A stretch of DNA of 64,000 bases from Eubacteriales bacterium (GCA_030539395.1 JAUNSC010000007.1:1-64000), one strand, 5' to 3'; positions 36,782 to 46,299 are shown, counted from the stretch's first letter. Made by a program: numbers and translations. The notes: generated by a model not told the origin, from the letters alone.

Positions 36782-37960
36782 ATGAGCAAGATTGTTTTTT
36801 TCTGTATTCCTGCTCACGGGCATACCAATCCAACCCTGGGCGTAGTCCGGGAACTGATCAGCCGCGGGCATCAGGTATGGTATTATTCCTATAATATTCT
36901 GCGTGAAAAAATCGAGGCCACCGGAGCAGTTTTTATCTCCTGTGACGATTACGATATGGAACAAAAGCTCACCCCAAAAGATTCCGCTCGTATCAGTAAA
37001 GATATCGCATTCTCCACAAAGATCTTAGTTGACACCACATTGGCCCTTGACGATAAAGTCTGTGCCGATATGAAACGTCTAAAACCGGACTGCATTGTAG
37101 CAGATTCCATGGCTGTATGGGGAAAAGCCGTCGCTATAAAATCAGGGATTCCTTTTGTCTCTTCAACAACGACTTTCGCCTTTAATCAACACTCTGCCAG
37201 GATAATGAAACAGAGCTTCGGCGAATTATTATCTATGATCTTTTCTATGCCAAAGACCCAAAAACAGATTAAAAGATTGCAGGCCAAAGGTTATCCTGTA
37301 AAAAATATACTGGATATCATTCAGAATGATAACAATACGCACACTGTTGTTTATACATCCCCTGAATTTCAGCCCTGCTCAGATACCTTCTCGGATAAGT
37401 ATGCCTTTGTGGGGCCCTCCATCTGCCCTGCAACAGACGAAGTTCAAAAAAACAGAGAAAAACTCGTCTATATCTCCATGGGCACCGTCAATAATGATAT
37501 GCTGCCGCTTTACAGGCAGTTTGTCTCCTCATTTGCAAACACAGAATACCAGGTAATCATGTCTGTTGGGAGCTTTGTTTCTATTAAGGATTTTGGAAAG
37601 CTTCCCGGGAATATGTCTGTTTCACAGTACATTGACCAGATCGCAGTCCTTCAAAAAGCAGATGTTTTTGTTTCCCACTGCGGAATGAACAGTGTCAGCG
37701 AGAGTCTGTATTTCGGCGTTCCTCTGGTTATGCTGCCGCAGACTTCTGAACAGAACGGAGTATGTGAGAGAGTGCTGCAGCTTGGGGCAGGAGTAAAACT
37801 GAATAAAATCAATCCGCCTTCTATCCTTGCTGCTGTAAATAAGGTTCTGTCTGAATCATCTTACAAACAAAATGCCCAGATGATTTCTGATGGATTTAAG
37901 CGTTGTTCCGGTGCAAAAGGCGCCGCAGATAAAATTTTGCAGGTCTGCAGGGAAACCTGA
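36782..37960 (+). CDS. GT1 (MGT/UGT-type) glycosyltransferase
   Basis: 392 aa. N-terminal acceptor domain FCIPAHGHTNPTLGVVRELI with the catalytic His; C-terminal nucleotide-sugar domain KLVYISMGTVNNDMLPLYRQ and the donor motif VFVSHCGMNSVSESLYFGVP then LVMLPQTSEQ. These are hallmarks of macrolide glycosyltransferases, which inactivate antibiotics by glycosylation, and of lipid or natural-product UGTs. The acceptor is unknown. It forms a two-gene operon with the AbrB-like regulator (start 4 nt after its stop), suggesting inducible detoxification. Confidence 0.92.
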   Translation: MSKIVFFCIPAHGHTNPTLGVVRELISRGHQVWYYSYNILREKIEATGAVFISCDDYDMEQKLTPKDSARISKDIAFSTKILVDTTLALDDKVCADMKRLKPDCIVADSMAVWGKAVAIKSGIPFVSSTTTFAFNQHSARIMKQSFGELLSMIFSMPKTQKQIKRLQAKGYPVKNILDIIQNDNNTHTVVYTSPEFQPCSDTFSDKYAFVGPSICPATDEVQKNREKLVYISMGTVNNDMLPLYRQFVSSFANTEYQVIMSVGSFVSIKDFGKLPGNMSVSQYIDQIAVLQKADVFVSHCGMNSVSESLYFGVPLVMLPQTSEQNGVCERVLQLGAGVKLNKINPPSILAAVNKVLSESSYKQNAQMISDGFKRCSGAKGAADKILQVCRET

Positions 37961-37978
37961 CCAACTCTACCGCAACTC

Positions 37979-38251
37979 TCAAATGGAAACGAGAGGAAGT
38001 TTTCCGGATTTTTCTTCGCTCTCATTCAGCAATCCCAGCCCGAGGAGGATTTCCACTGCCCTTTCTTCGTCTTCCTTTGCCGTATACAATTCTATGCCCA
38101 GAATCGGCCGGAATCCGTATATCATTGACAAACCGTCAGACCCTCTGGTCTTTTTCAACACCGGTATTCCAGCCTCTTCAAAGGCAGCAATGACCATACC
38201 TGCCTGCATCTCATCTTCCGCCAGAAAAACCTGAGTAATTTCGCGTTCCAT
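37979..38251 (-). CDS. DUF2007 putative signal-transducing protein
   Basis: 90 aa. EITQVFLAEDEMQAGMVIAA and FEEAGIPVLKK, then YGFRPILGIELYTAKEDEER, the conserved features of DUF2007 (an ACT-like fold of unknown ligand). A GGAGGGGAAGA ribosome site precedes the start, which lies 18 nt after the DUF3169 stop, so it is probably the last gene of the NatA operon. Confidence 0.82.
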   Translation of the reverse strand: MEREITQVFLAEDEMQAGMVIAAFEEAGIPVLKKTRGSDGLSMIYGFRPILGIELYTAKEDEERAVEILLGLGLLNESEEKSGKLPLVSI

Positions 38252-38269
38252 TCTTCCCCTCCTTCATTC

Positions 38270-39055
38270 CTAATTAATCCTGCTTTTTCTCATAAACACA
38301 CAGGAACGTGTATAACAAATCGTTTCCATCAGCCATATGGCGGCTACAACGATTACCGCAAGCACTCCCGTTTCCAAAAACATATGAGTGAGCATTGTTA
38401 AGAGCAGAAGCACCGGTATGCTCTTATTTAACAGCATATATGTCTTATAAGAGCTCTGATAAATAATCTCACGTTCAGCTTCATCGCAGCTTTCCAGCCA
38501 CTGCTGCTGAAATTTTCTGGAGGACGGATCGGCCTTTATCTCCGGATGTGCTTTCTGCAACAGCTTTACATAACGAATCTGCCAGAAACAGTCATATCCA
38601 AAACAGACCATCCACACAATACATGCATATAGAAAGGTGCTTCTGTTGTGGTCCGAACTGGCGATATACTCCATAGAATATCCAAACGACAATATAATAA
38701 AGCAAAGAGCCTGAGAAAAGACATTGGCAATCATACCCTTTCCCCCTGTCCTTTCTTCCTCATAATCCAGCAAATCATACTCCTCATCCTGTGCTGTCTT
38801 CATTTTCTCATGTATCTTCCGGATATTACGGATACTTCGTTCTCCCAGAAAAACAGATACTGCCATTAACACGAGCAGGGCCGGCAAAATCATCATCTGC
38901 AAAATCTCTGTCACATTGGTCATCGCCTCTTTCACATCGTGTCCGAAAAAAAACCATGCTCCCAGAAGCCCTGCCACTCCTCCTGTTCCTGCGCTTATCA
39001 ACATCTTCAGACTGACTTTTGCGTAAGTATTCATTTTCTTCTTTTCGCTGTACAT
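38270..39055 (-). CDS. DUF3169 membrane protein
   Basis: 261 aa from ATG 39055, which overlaps the stop of the XRE gene (TGATG). It has six or so hydrophobic segments and the DUF3169 block ERSIRNIRKIHEKMKTAQDE. DUF3169 genes are usually found directly beside a small XRE (YozG-type) regulator, as here. Function unknown; the pairing suggests a membrane partner of the regulator. Confidence 0.85.
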   Translation of the reverse strand: MYSEKKKMNTYAKVSLKMLISAGTGGVAGLLGAWFFFGHDVKEAMTNVTEILQMMILPALLVLMAVSVFLGERSIRNIRKIHEKMKTAQDEEYDLLDYEEERTGGKGMIANVFSQALCFIILSFGYSMEYIASSDHNRSTFLYACIVWMVCFGYDCFWQIRYVKLLQKAHPEIKADPSSRKFQQQWLESCDEAEREIIYQSSYKTYMLLNKSIPVLLLLTMLTHMFLETGVLAVIVVAAIWLMETICYTRSCVFMRKSRIN

Positions 39056-39261
39056 CACACGTCCTCCTCATATTCAAAAATATCCTCTACCTGCACCTGA
39101 CAAATTTTCGCCAGCTTAAGTGCAAGTGTCACTGACGGAGAATAATCACCTCTTTCAATCAGACTTATGGTCTGGCGGGACACTCCCGCCAGCTTTCCCA
39201 AATCTGTCTGATTGATCCCCAGTTTTGAACGATATTCTTTTAAGTTATTCCTCAGCGGCAT
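39055..39261 (-). CDS. XRE-family (YozG-type) HTH regulator
   Basis: 68 aa, almost only the HTH: YRSKLGINQTDLGKLAGVSR then QTISLIERGDYSPSVTLALK. It is coupled to its neighbours, overlapping the NatB-CPBP stop by 17 nt and the DUF3169 start. It is the natural candidate to bind the three TTGACAA/TTGTCAA operators ahead of the NatA gene and control the operon (inference). Confidence 0.92.
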   Translation of the reverse strand: MPLRNNLKEYRSKLGINQTDLGKLAGVSRQTISLIERGDYSPSVTLALKLAKICQVQVEDIFEYEEDV

Positions 39262-41236
39262 TTGTGCTCCTCCGTTTCAAAATTATCCATCCTGCTCCTC
39301 CCAGCACGATTCCTGCCAGCAGCAGACAGAGTATTTCCTGCAAAGACAATGTTTCTTTCATCAGAAACGGCACCAGTTCCACTGCTTTTTCCGGATATTT
39401 AATCGTCAGAAACGAAATCGTGTTATTCAAAAAATGCAGGAACATGCCGATATATATCGTCCCTGTCCGCCATACAATCACTGCAAAGCAGGCCCCGAGC
39501 ATTGCTGTCGGCAGCAATTTTAACAGGCTCATATGAAAGATTCCAAAAACAAGAGCTGATACAAAAATTGCCCACCATGCCCCATGGCGGTGACGGATAC
39601 TCCCCATCACAAATCCCCGGAAGAGAAGTTCTTCTCCCACTGCCGGCATCAGAGCCAGCACCAGAAGCACAAAGAACAGTGGCTGCTCTGTCAGCATCTC
39701 ATAACTTTCTGCCAGTTCCACACTGCTCTCCGGCATTATTTTTACCAGAAAAACGCTTATCGTTATCATAATGCAGTACGTACCAAGGTACAGCAATAAT
39801 CCGCCCGGCACTCCGGATGCCCTGGGCACATGCAGAGAAAACAATTCTTTCACGTCGGATTTCATATACCAGACGGCTGCCACAGGTATCACCAATATCA
39901 TTAACTGCTGAAGAGCAGCGCCCCAGAATCCAAGATGCACCGTCGCAGCGGTTCCCACATATATCAGCAGCAGAAATGTCGCCGTTACAATCACCGCCGC
40001 ATCTCCTGCACCTGGCACAGTCCCTTTTTTTATGTCGCTGCGTTTCTGAAAAAGGCGAAACCCACGAAAACCATCCGAGAACAGGATATCCTCACTGTTA
40101 TAGATTCTGGACAATACCCAGACGATCAATATACTGTATCCGGCATTTACACCTATGGTAACGCCTGCCAGCGAGAGACTGAACTGCTGTGCCAAAATCT
40201 GTTTTATCATCAGTGAAACATTTACCACCGGTATAAGAGCAGTCTGATAATCCAGTCTCAGTGTAGGAATCATTGCCGCCATGGATGCAAACATAATCAC
40301 CAGCAAAACCGGAGTAATATAATTATTTGCTTCTTTAAAGCTTCTGGCAAATACGCAGAAGCACATACAGACAGCCGTAATAAACAGCGCCACCGCAACC
40401 ATTGTCATAAGGATTACCGGAATTGCAGGCAGGAGCGCTGAAAACTGCGGTATCTGGCTTCCCACTTCCTCTGTCACGCTGCTCATCAAAATAAGGGCTG
40501 ACCCGCCAAGGGAAATCAGAGAAATAATAGCCGTCACGCAGGAAAACAGCGCCACTGACAGATATTTACTCATAATCAATTCAAAATTGCTGACCGGAAG
40601 GGTAAGCAATGTTTCCAGCGTTCCCCTCTCTTTTTCACCTGCTGTTGCATCAATGGCCGGATACATAGCTCCCATAAGGATTGTAACAATCAGCATCATA
40701 CCGATGCTTCCGCCGATGTCCATTCCAAAACTTTCTGATTCTGACGCCTGATCGATACTCTCTACTTTTACCGGATGAAGAAACTCCTGCGGCAGACCCT
40801 TTTCTTTCAGATTTTCCGAAAGCAGCTTCTCCTGATAGATATCCAGCAGTTCTTCCATGGCTTCACAGGCATACCGTGAATCCTGCTCTGTGGATATATA
40901 GTGAATTTTTACATCATAACCATTATCACTTTCCGCCACTTCCAGCCATGCATCTGCGTCTGTGCCCCGGATAAAATCCAGGTTTGTTCCGATTTCTTCC
41001 TTATTCTTTTCATACAATTCTTTCAGCTCATCAAGTGCAGCATCAGAAATTGTTTCAAATCCTGCCGTATGTACCTTTTCCGACTGGGACTGCATAAAAA
41101 ATCCAACTCCCAGAGTTATTCCCAGCAGCAAAAGGGGATACAGCAAAATGGGTACCACTACCATCATAATGAGCGTTTTTCTATCCCTGAGAATATCCAT
41201 TACTTCTTTTTTTACCAATACCCTGATTTTTCTCAT
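39245..41236 (-). CDS. NatB-type ABC-2 permease fused to a CPBP (CAAX-type) intramembrane protease
   Basis: 663 aa. Residues 1-410 are an ABC-2 permease of the NatB/YhaP type: an N-terminal RVLVKKEVMDILRDRKTLIM, a large extracytoplasmic domain, and a TLETLLTLPVSNFELIMSKY block before five membrane spans. Residues 430-663 form a CPBP protease domain with the EExxxR motif in MPAVGEELLFRGFVMGSIRH and the later FGIFHMSLLKLLPTAMLGAC. The fusion is a recognised architecture. It may export and process a peptide or act in Na+ or peptide-antibiotic resistance. Its start overlaps the NatA stop (ATGA). Confidence 0.9.
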   Translation of the reverse strand: MRKIRVLVKKEVMDILRDRKTLIMMVVVPILLYPLLLLGITLGVGFFMQSQSEKVHTAGFETISDAALDELKELYEKNKEEIGTNLDFIRGTDADAWLEVAESDNGYDVKIHYISTEQDSRYACEAMEELLDIYQEKLLSENLKEKGLPQEFLHPVKVESIDQASESESFGMDIGGSIGMMLIVTILMGAMYPAIDATAGEKERGTLETLLTLPVSNFELIMSKYLSVALFSCVTAIISLISLGGSALILMSSVTEEVGSQIPQFSALLPAIPVILMTMVAVALFITAVCMCFCVFARSFKEANNYITPVLLVIMFASMAAMIPTLRLDYQTALIPVVNVSLMIKQILAQQFSLSLAGVTIGVNAGYSILIVWVLSRIYNSEDILFSDGFRGFRLFQKRSDIKKGTVPGAGDAAVIVTATFLLLIYVGTAATVHLGFWGAALQQLMILVIPVAAVWYMKSDVKELFSLHVPRASGVPGGLLLYLGTYCIMITISVFLVKIMPESSVELAESYEMLTEQPLFFVLLVLALMPAVGEELLFRGFVMGSIRHRHGAWWAIFVSALVFGIFHMSLLKLLPTAMLGACFAVIVWRTGTIYIGMFLHFLNNTISFLTIKYPEKAVELVPFLMKETLSLQEILCLLLAGIVLGGAGWIILKRRSTNAAEE

Positions 41237-42027
41237 CCGATATCACTCCCCTCTCTTTCCATAAATCCGGCTTTTTCACAGATAACATGGAACGTCTCCC
41301 GAAGGCTGTCTGTGCCGGTCCGCTCCATCAGACCGGTCGGTGTTCCCTCCGCTGCAACCTTTCCGTCTAAAATCAGATAAATGTAATCGCATAAAAACTG
41401 CGCTTCTTCCAGATAATGGGTGGAATATAAAACTGTTTTCCCACATTCTTTCTGCTTTTTCATAAAATGAATAATCGCATCCGCACTCAAAATATCAAGC
41501 CCCAGTGTAGGCTCATCCAGGATATAGATATCCGGATCTGCAAAAAGACATCTTGCAATGGAAGCGCGCTGCAGTTGTCCGGTAGAAAGGCGTTCAATAC
41601 GATTATCCGCAAATTTCGCCATGTTAAGAACGTCAATGATTTCCCGGATACGTTCCTGAGTCTGCTCTTTTGAAAATCCATACAGTTCTCCCAAAAATTC
41701 CAGATATTCCCGGATAGAAAACCGGGGATACATTTTTGTATTTCCCGAAAGATATCCGATAGCCGCTTTCTTCTGCACCGGATCTTCCAGAACACTTCCT
41801 CCATCGTCCGTAATGATAATTTCACCTTCAGTCGGTGTCATCAGCATACCCAGCATTCTGAGAAACGTGGTTTTTCCCGCTCCATTCGGTCCCAGAATAC
41901 CGACAATCTCTCCCTTATTGGCCTTCAGGGAAATATGATCCACTGCATAAAACTCTTCTTTGCGGGTCTTTCTTCCTTCTTTTATATTTCGTTCAAACTT
42001 CTTACACAAGTGATCTGCTTTTATCAT
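41233..42027 (-). CDS. ABC transporter ATP-binding protein (NatA type)
   Basis: 264 aa. Walker A LGPNGAGKTTFLRM, signature RLSTGQLQRASIARCL, Walker B IYILDEPTLGLD and H-loop TVLYSTHYLEEAQ. The long basic insert near residue 15 (NIKEGRKTRKEEFYAVDHIS) is seen in NatA. It drives the permease-protease fusion encoded next, and is the first gene of the operon, 57 nt from the triple operator. Confidence 0.92.
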   Translation of the reverse strand: MIKADHLCKKFERNIKEGRKTRKEEFYAVDHISLKANKGEIVGILGPNGAGKTTFLRMLGMLMTPTEGEIIITDDGGSVLEDPVQKKAAIGYLSGNTKMYPRFSIREYLEFLGELYGFSKEQTQERIREIIDVLNMAKFADNRIERLSTGQLQRASIARCLFADPDIYILDEPTLGLDILSADAIIHFMKKQKECGKTVLYSTHYLEEAQFLCDYIYLILDGKVAAEGTPTGLMERTGTDSLRETFHVICEKAGFMEREGSDIG

Positions 42028-42057
42028 GCTGCACCTCGCTTTTATTCAATAAAATAA

Positions 42058-42139
42058 GGATGACAACTTTTCTTGTCATCCCCACTGTATCATTGACAAC
42101 TTTACTTGTCAACCTGTTTTGACAACTATTTTTGTCAAA
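42058..42139. promoter_or_regulatory. Three tandem palindromic operators upstream of the NatA operon
   Basis: GGATGACAA-CTTTTC-TTGTCATCC (42058-42081), TTGACAA-CTTTAC-TTGTCAA (42093-42112) and TTTGACAA-CTATTT-TTGTCAAA (42118-42139). All share arms TGACAA/TTGTCA with a 6-bp centre; centres are 33 and 26 bp apart. The third reaches into the end of the ABC-exporter gene, the second covers the promoter -35 and the first the start region. Confidence 0.8.
42084..42112 (-). promoter_or_regulatory. Sigma-A promoter of the NatA operon
   Basis: Minus strand: -35 TTGACA (42107-42112, within operator 2), 17-bp spacer, -10 TACAGT (42084-42089). Confidence 0.65.
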
Positions 42140-43919
42140 CCGCATTTTCCTGAACCGGTATCTGATTCCACAAACGGTAATATATTCCATCGTGTGCCAG
42201 AAGCTGTTCATGTGTTCCTTCTTCTACGATTCCTTCCTGTCCCAGTACCAGAATACGGTCATAATCCTTTATGGTGGTCAATCTATGGGCAATCGTTAAA
42301 GTAGTTCTGCCCTTTGCAAGCTTTTCAAGGCTCTGTCCCACTAAAATCTCGCTCTCATTATCCAGTGCACTGGTGGCCTCGTCAAGAATCAGAATAGGCG
42401 GATTTTTCAAAAATACTCTTGCAATGGCAATTCTCTGTTTTTGTCCTCCCGACAGCTTGACCCCGCGTTCACCCACATAAGTATCATAACCATTCGACAA
42501 CTGCTGTATAAATCCATCTGCTCCGGCCAGTACTGCCGCCTGACGGATTTCCTCCCTTGTTGCCCCTTTTTTTCCGTAAGAGATATTTTCCGCAACTGAA
42601 CCGCTGAACAGATAAACGTCCTGCTGCACAATACCGATTGCTCCCCGGAGACTGTCTAACGTCACCCTGCGGATATCCTGTCCGTCAACATCAATTTCTC
42701 CGTCAGTCACATCATAAAACCTTGGGATCAGATTACACAGTGTGGTCTTTCCACCGCCGGAAGTTCCTACCAACGCCACACGTTCCCCGGCCTGAATGGT
42801 CAGATTCAAATGACGCAGTACATTATTGTGATCATCCGGATATTCGAAACTCACGTTCTTAAAGTCAATACGGCCCTTTCCGATATCGAGAGGTTTTGCA
42901 TCCGGTGCATCTTCTATCTCAATCGGAGCATCCATGATCTCAAAGAAACGCTCAATTCCGGTCATACCTCTCTGGAACTGCTCTGCAAATTCTACAATAC
43001 GGCGAATCGTTGCAATCATCGTAGATACATACAGCACATATGCTACCAGATCACCCGGGGAAATGGCCCCATATACCACGAAAAGTCCTCCGCCAAGCAC
43101 CACCACCAGATACATCAGTCCGTCAAAAAGACGGGTAGATGCCTGAAAAAGGGCCATATAATGATATGTTTTTTTCTTAATCGTCTGAAAATCCTGATTG
43201 CCCCGGGTAAATTTTTCCGCTTCCATTTCCTCGGCACCGAAAGCCTTTACCACACGTTCTCCAAGCAGACTGTCCTCAATCTGCGCATTCAGCTCACCTA
43301 TCTGCACACGCTGACGGAAAAAAGCCTGCCGCAGACGATGATTGAGCACAGTAGAAACCACTGCCATCAGCGGCACACACAGGAAAATCAGAATCGTCAA
43401 CGGAATATTATAAGTGCACAAAATGCAAAAACTGACCACGATCTTCAGCCCTGCAATAAAAAACTCCTCCGGACAATGATGGGAGAACTCTGTCACTTCA
43501 AAAAGGTCATTAGTAATTCTTCCCATTATCTGACCAATTTTGGTGTTGGAATAATAAGTATAACCCAGCCGCTGCAGATGCTCAAATGCATCCTCTCTCA
43601 TGTCTGTCTCAATATAGACCCCCATCACATGTCCCATATCTGCCATAAAATACTGCGCCGCCGCATCAATCAGGCGAAGTACCAGATAAAGAACCGCCAG
43701 TTTTACCACCAGTCCGGCAGTAAGCGCCGCCAGGTCATTCATTGCCGTATTAGTAATCGTCCGCAGAATTAACGGCAGGATCAGATCACACAGACAGGTA
43801 AGTGCCGCACAAAACAAATCCAGGAACATGGTTTTTCTGTACTTTTTCAAATATGGCCAATATCGTTTCATCAGGTGTGCACTGCTTTGTGTATGTGTAT
43901 TTGCATTTGCCTGCGCCAT
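42135..43919 (-). CDS. ABC exporter, fused membrane and ATPase domains
   Basis: 594 aa half-transporter. Six-helix ABC_membrane domain, then an ATPase with Walker A ALVGTSGGGKTTLCNLIPRF, Q-loop GIVQQDVYLFSG, signature VKLSGGQKQRIAIARVFL, Walker B ILILDEATSALD and H-loop IAHRLTTI. It belongs to the MsbA/LmrA/MDL type, which exports lipids, drugs or peptides as dimers. Its substrate is not evident. It reads ahead of the NatA operon on the same strand but each has its own promoter. Confidence 0.92.
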   Translation of the reverse strand: MAQANANTHTQSSAHLMKRYWPYLKKYRKTMFLDLFCAALTCLCDLILPLILRTITNTAMNDLAALTAGLVVKLAVLYLVLRLIDAAAQYFMADMGHVMGVYIETDMREDAFEHLQRLGYTYYSNTKIGQIMGRITNDLFEVTEFSHHCPEEFFIAGLKIVVSFCILCTYNIPLTILIFLCVPLMAVVSTVLNHRLRQAFFRQRVQIGELNAQIEDSLLGERVVKAFGAEEMEAEKFTRGNQDFQTIKKKTYHYMALFQASTRLFDGLMYLVVVLGGGLFVVYGAISPGDLVAYVLYVSTMIATIRRIVEFAEQFQRGMTGIERFFEIMDAPIEIEDAPDAKPLDIGKGRIDFKNVSFEYPDDHNNVLRHLNLTIQAGERVALVGTSGGGKTTLCNLIPRFYDVTDGEIDVDGQDIRRVTLDSLRGAIGIVQQDVYLFSGSVAENISYGKKGATREEIRQAAVLAGADGFIQQLSNGYDTYVGERGVKLSGGQKQRIAIARVFLKNPPILILDEATSALDNESEILVGQSLEKLAKGRTTLTIAHRLTTIKDYDRILVLGQEGIVEEGTHEQLLAHDGIYYRLWNQIPVQENAV

Positions 43920-43950
43920 TTTTTTAACCTCCGAAATAGTTTTTCTATCA

Positions 43951-43979
43951 GTTTAAACCTATTCCGTTTTATCTGTCAA
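43951..43979 (-). promoter_or_regulatory. Probable promoter of the ABC exporter gene
   Basis: Minus strand: -35 TTGACA (43974-43979), 17-bp spacer, weak -10 TTAAAC (43951-43956). Confidence 0.45.
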
Positions 43980-43996
43980 TGCTGTTTAAAAAGAGA

Positions 43997-44018
43997 AACA
44001 TTCCGTTGACGGAACGTT
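43997..44018 (-). terminator. Terminator of the MacB-FtsX operon
   Basis: AACATTCCGT (43997-44006) pairs with ACGGAACGTT (44009-44018) with one G-T-type pair; on the minus strand it is followed by TCTCTTTTT. Confidence 0.7.
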
Positions 44019-44028
44019 CCCCCTCCTG

Positions 44029-46299
44029 TTACTCAGTGCTTTTCAGCGCCTCCACCATATCAATTTTGCGGTTCTTTCGGGCAACCGCCCAGCCAACAAT
44101 AAGCGATACGCCAAAAGTCAGCAGTATGCTCACCGAATAAGTAAGTGCACCCAGCATCAATTTCAATTCATACTCACTTGCCAGGGATATGATCAGAATA
44201 GAAAGAACTCCTACGCCTGCCGGCAGACCGGTCAAAACTCCGATGACAGTCAGCCAGATATTCTGGCTGACCAGCAGCCTGCCGATATGGCGGTCCCGAA
44301 ATCCCAGCACTTTTAAAGTTGCAAGTTCCCTGCTTCGTTCTACATAACTCATAATTCCCAGATTATAAAGTACCACTACTCCCAAAATTACTGCCGCCAG
44401 CACAAAAATCCACACCATCAGATCCATGATTTCCATAAAACTGTCATAGCTTTCCATTATCATCTGTTTATCCTGTTTTCCGGCGATCAGCGGAGAATTT
44501 TCAATATTCTCAGCAGCCTCATCCGTATAAATAGAATTAATGTGACAAGGGACTCCCACACTTTCGGCATATGTATCTGTCATCACAATACACTCTGTCA
44601 TAAGGGACCGCAGATAACCTGCCACCCGAACCTTATACGTCTCCTCACTTCCATAGGGGGAGAACTCTATCAATTCTCCAACAGAGGCTGTATCCGCAAG
44701 ACGCTGACACAGATATACGCCCTCATCTCCCAGTTTCATCAGATTATTATTTTTATCTACAAAACGGATTTTATCGTTATCCTCATGATATACTTCCAGA
44801 TAAACCGTTTTTCCCTCATAGCTGATTCCTGATTCCGCCTGCCAGTCTCCATTCACATTTTCTGCAAGCTTTTTAGCTTCGTCTTTATCCGCCGATTCAA
44901 TTAAATTGATTTTCGTAGTATAATTGCTGATATCCTTATCCAGCGTTTCCATAAACCGCTCCATAGTATCTTTCATTCCAAGTCCGCCCACCAGAAGAAG
45001 CATACACCCGATAACGCCCACCAGTGTCATGGCTGAACGTGATTTATGCCGGAGAATATCCCTGATATTCCATTTTGTTCCAAATGATAATCTTTCCCAT
45101 AAGGGCAGCTTTTCTATCACACTCTTTTTCATTACCCTGGGGACATATGGACGAAGAGCATCAGCTGCCGTACCTTTCAGCATCTCCTTTATCGAAAGAT
45201 AGCTGATCAATGTGAGAAGTATGACCGTTCCAACAAGAAGCGGCCAGCAAAAAGCCGGCATCACCAATGACCAGTCCGGCAGGTCGAAATACGTGCTCAT
45301 CATGCCATCAGGACTGATAATGAGTGCGGCAATACCGTATCCCATAAAAACTCCCAAAATCGTTCCTGTAAGGCCAATCACCAATCCATAAGAAGTATAA
45401 TGACGCAGAATACGGCGGTCCCGAAAGCCGAGTGCTTTTAATGTGCCTATCTGTGTTTTTTCATTGGCCGCAATACGGTGCATTGTAGTGACCATAGTCA
45501 ATATGGCAATCGCCAGAAACAGTACCGGCAGAACCGAACCCATGGTTTTCCCTTCCTCCGCCTCACTTTTGGCTCCTGCCCAGGCTGTATGCTCATCCTT
45601 TGAGGTCACAAGAATGGTCTTTCCCAATGCATTTTTTATGGCCTTTTCCATCTCCTCCTTTTCCATATCGGCACGCACGTTTATCTGTGGATAGAAAGCA
45701 ATGCCAATCACACTCTTCAATTTGACAGGAGAAATATATGCAAAACCGAATGATTCATAATCCGGCATCAGCTGATTTTCATCCGCTGTACAGATCATCA
45801 TTTCCCCGCTTTTTACAAATCCCTCAATCTCTCCGCTGATTTCAAGGCCCTGGTAAGTCAATGTGAGAGTATCGCCAAGTGCATATCCGTTTTTTTCCGC
45901 AAACTGATCCGACAGCCAGATTCCGTCTGATTCATCATCATAAGGATTTCCTTCCATGACTGTCATGATAGAAACGGTATAGTCTTCGGAAACATTCAGG
46001 TTCACAGATTTCTTTGTATCCTTAATATCTGCATTGACAGACAGATACCTTGTAGCTGCTGTCACTTCCGGAATATCCTTTACTGCCGTGATATCTTTTT
46101 CTGAAAATCCCATCTCAGAGTAAAGCCTGAAATCGGCATACAGGGTATCTTCAAAAAATGCGGAGGTATCCGCCTCAATACTCATCCATTCAATGTTAAA
46201 GCCGAGAAAAACGCCCACACCGATAGCTACCATGATAATCATTGAAATAAACTGTGGCTTATATTTCCACGCAGTACGAAATAATTTTCTTGTCAGCAT
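44029..46299 (-). CDS. FtsX-family ABC permease (MacB/YtrF-like)
   Basis: 756 aa from ATG 46299, preceded by GAGGTGGAGTGG; longer starts overlap the ATPase gene. An N-terminal membrane helix, a large extracellular MacB-PCD-type domain, three helices of one FtsX domain (IAILTMVTTMHRIAANEKTQ... LKALGFRDRRIL), a second extracellular domain and a second FtsX domain (RELATLKVLGFRDRHIGRLL). Such ten-helix permeases, with an MacB-type ATPase, work as mechanotransmission devices in peptide-antibiotic resistance or lipoprotein handling. The substrate is unknown. Confidence 0.9.
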   Translation of the reverse strand: MLTRKLFRTAWKYKPQFISMIIMVAIGVGVFLGFNIEWMSIEADTSAFFEDTLYADFRLYSEMGFSEKDITAVKDIPEVTAATRYLSVNADIKDTKKSVNLNVSEDYTVSIMTVMEGNPYDDESDGIWLSDQFAEKNGYALGDTLTLTYQGLEISGEIEGFVKSGEMMICTADENQLMPDYESFGFAYISPVKLKSVIGIAFYPQINVRADMEKEEMEKAIKNALGKTILVTSKDEHTAWAGAKSEAEEGKTMGSVLPVLFLAIAILTMVTTMHRIAANEKTQIGTLKALGFRDRRILRHYTSYGLVIGLTGTILGVFMGYGIAALIISPDGMMSTYFDLPDWSLVMPAFCWPLLVGTVILLTLISYLSIKEMLKGTAADALRPYVPRVMKKSVIEKLPLWERLSFGTKWNIRDILRHKSRSAMTLVGVIGCMLLLVGGLGMKDTMERFMETLDKDISNYTTKINLIESADKDEAKKLAENVNGDWQAESGISYEGKTVYLEVYHEDNDKIRFVDKNNNLMKLGDEGVYLCQRLADTASVGELIEFSPYGSEETYKVRVAGYLRSLMTECIVMTDTYAESVGVPCHINSIYTDEAAENIENSPLIAGKQDKQMIMESYDSFMEIMDLMVWIFVLAAVILGVVVLYNLGIMSYVERSRELATLKVLGFRDRHIGRLLVSQNIWLTVIGVLTGLPAGVGVLSILIISLASEYELKLMLGALTYSVSILLTFGVSLIVGWAVARKNRKIDMVEALKSTE

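Noticed and set aside
42810-43772. Long open frame (320 codons) antisense to the ABC exporter
   Set aside because: Shadow of a conserved ABC transporter; composition is Cys/His-rich without recognisable domains and there is no ribosome site.
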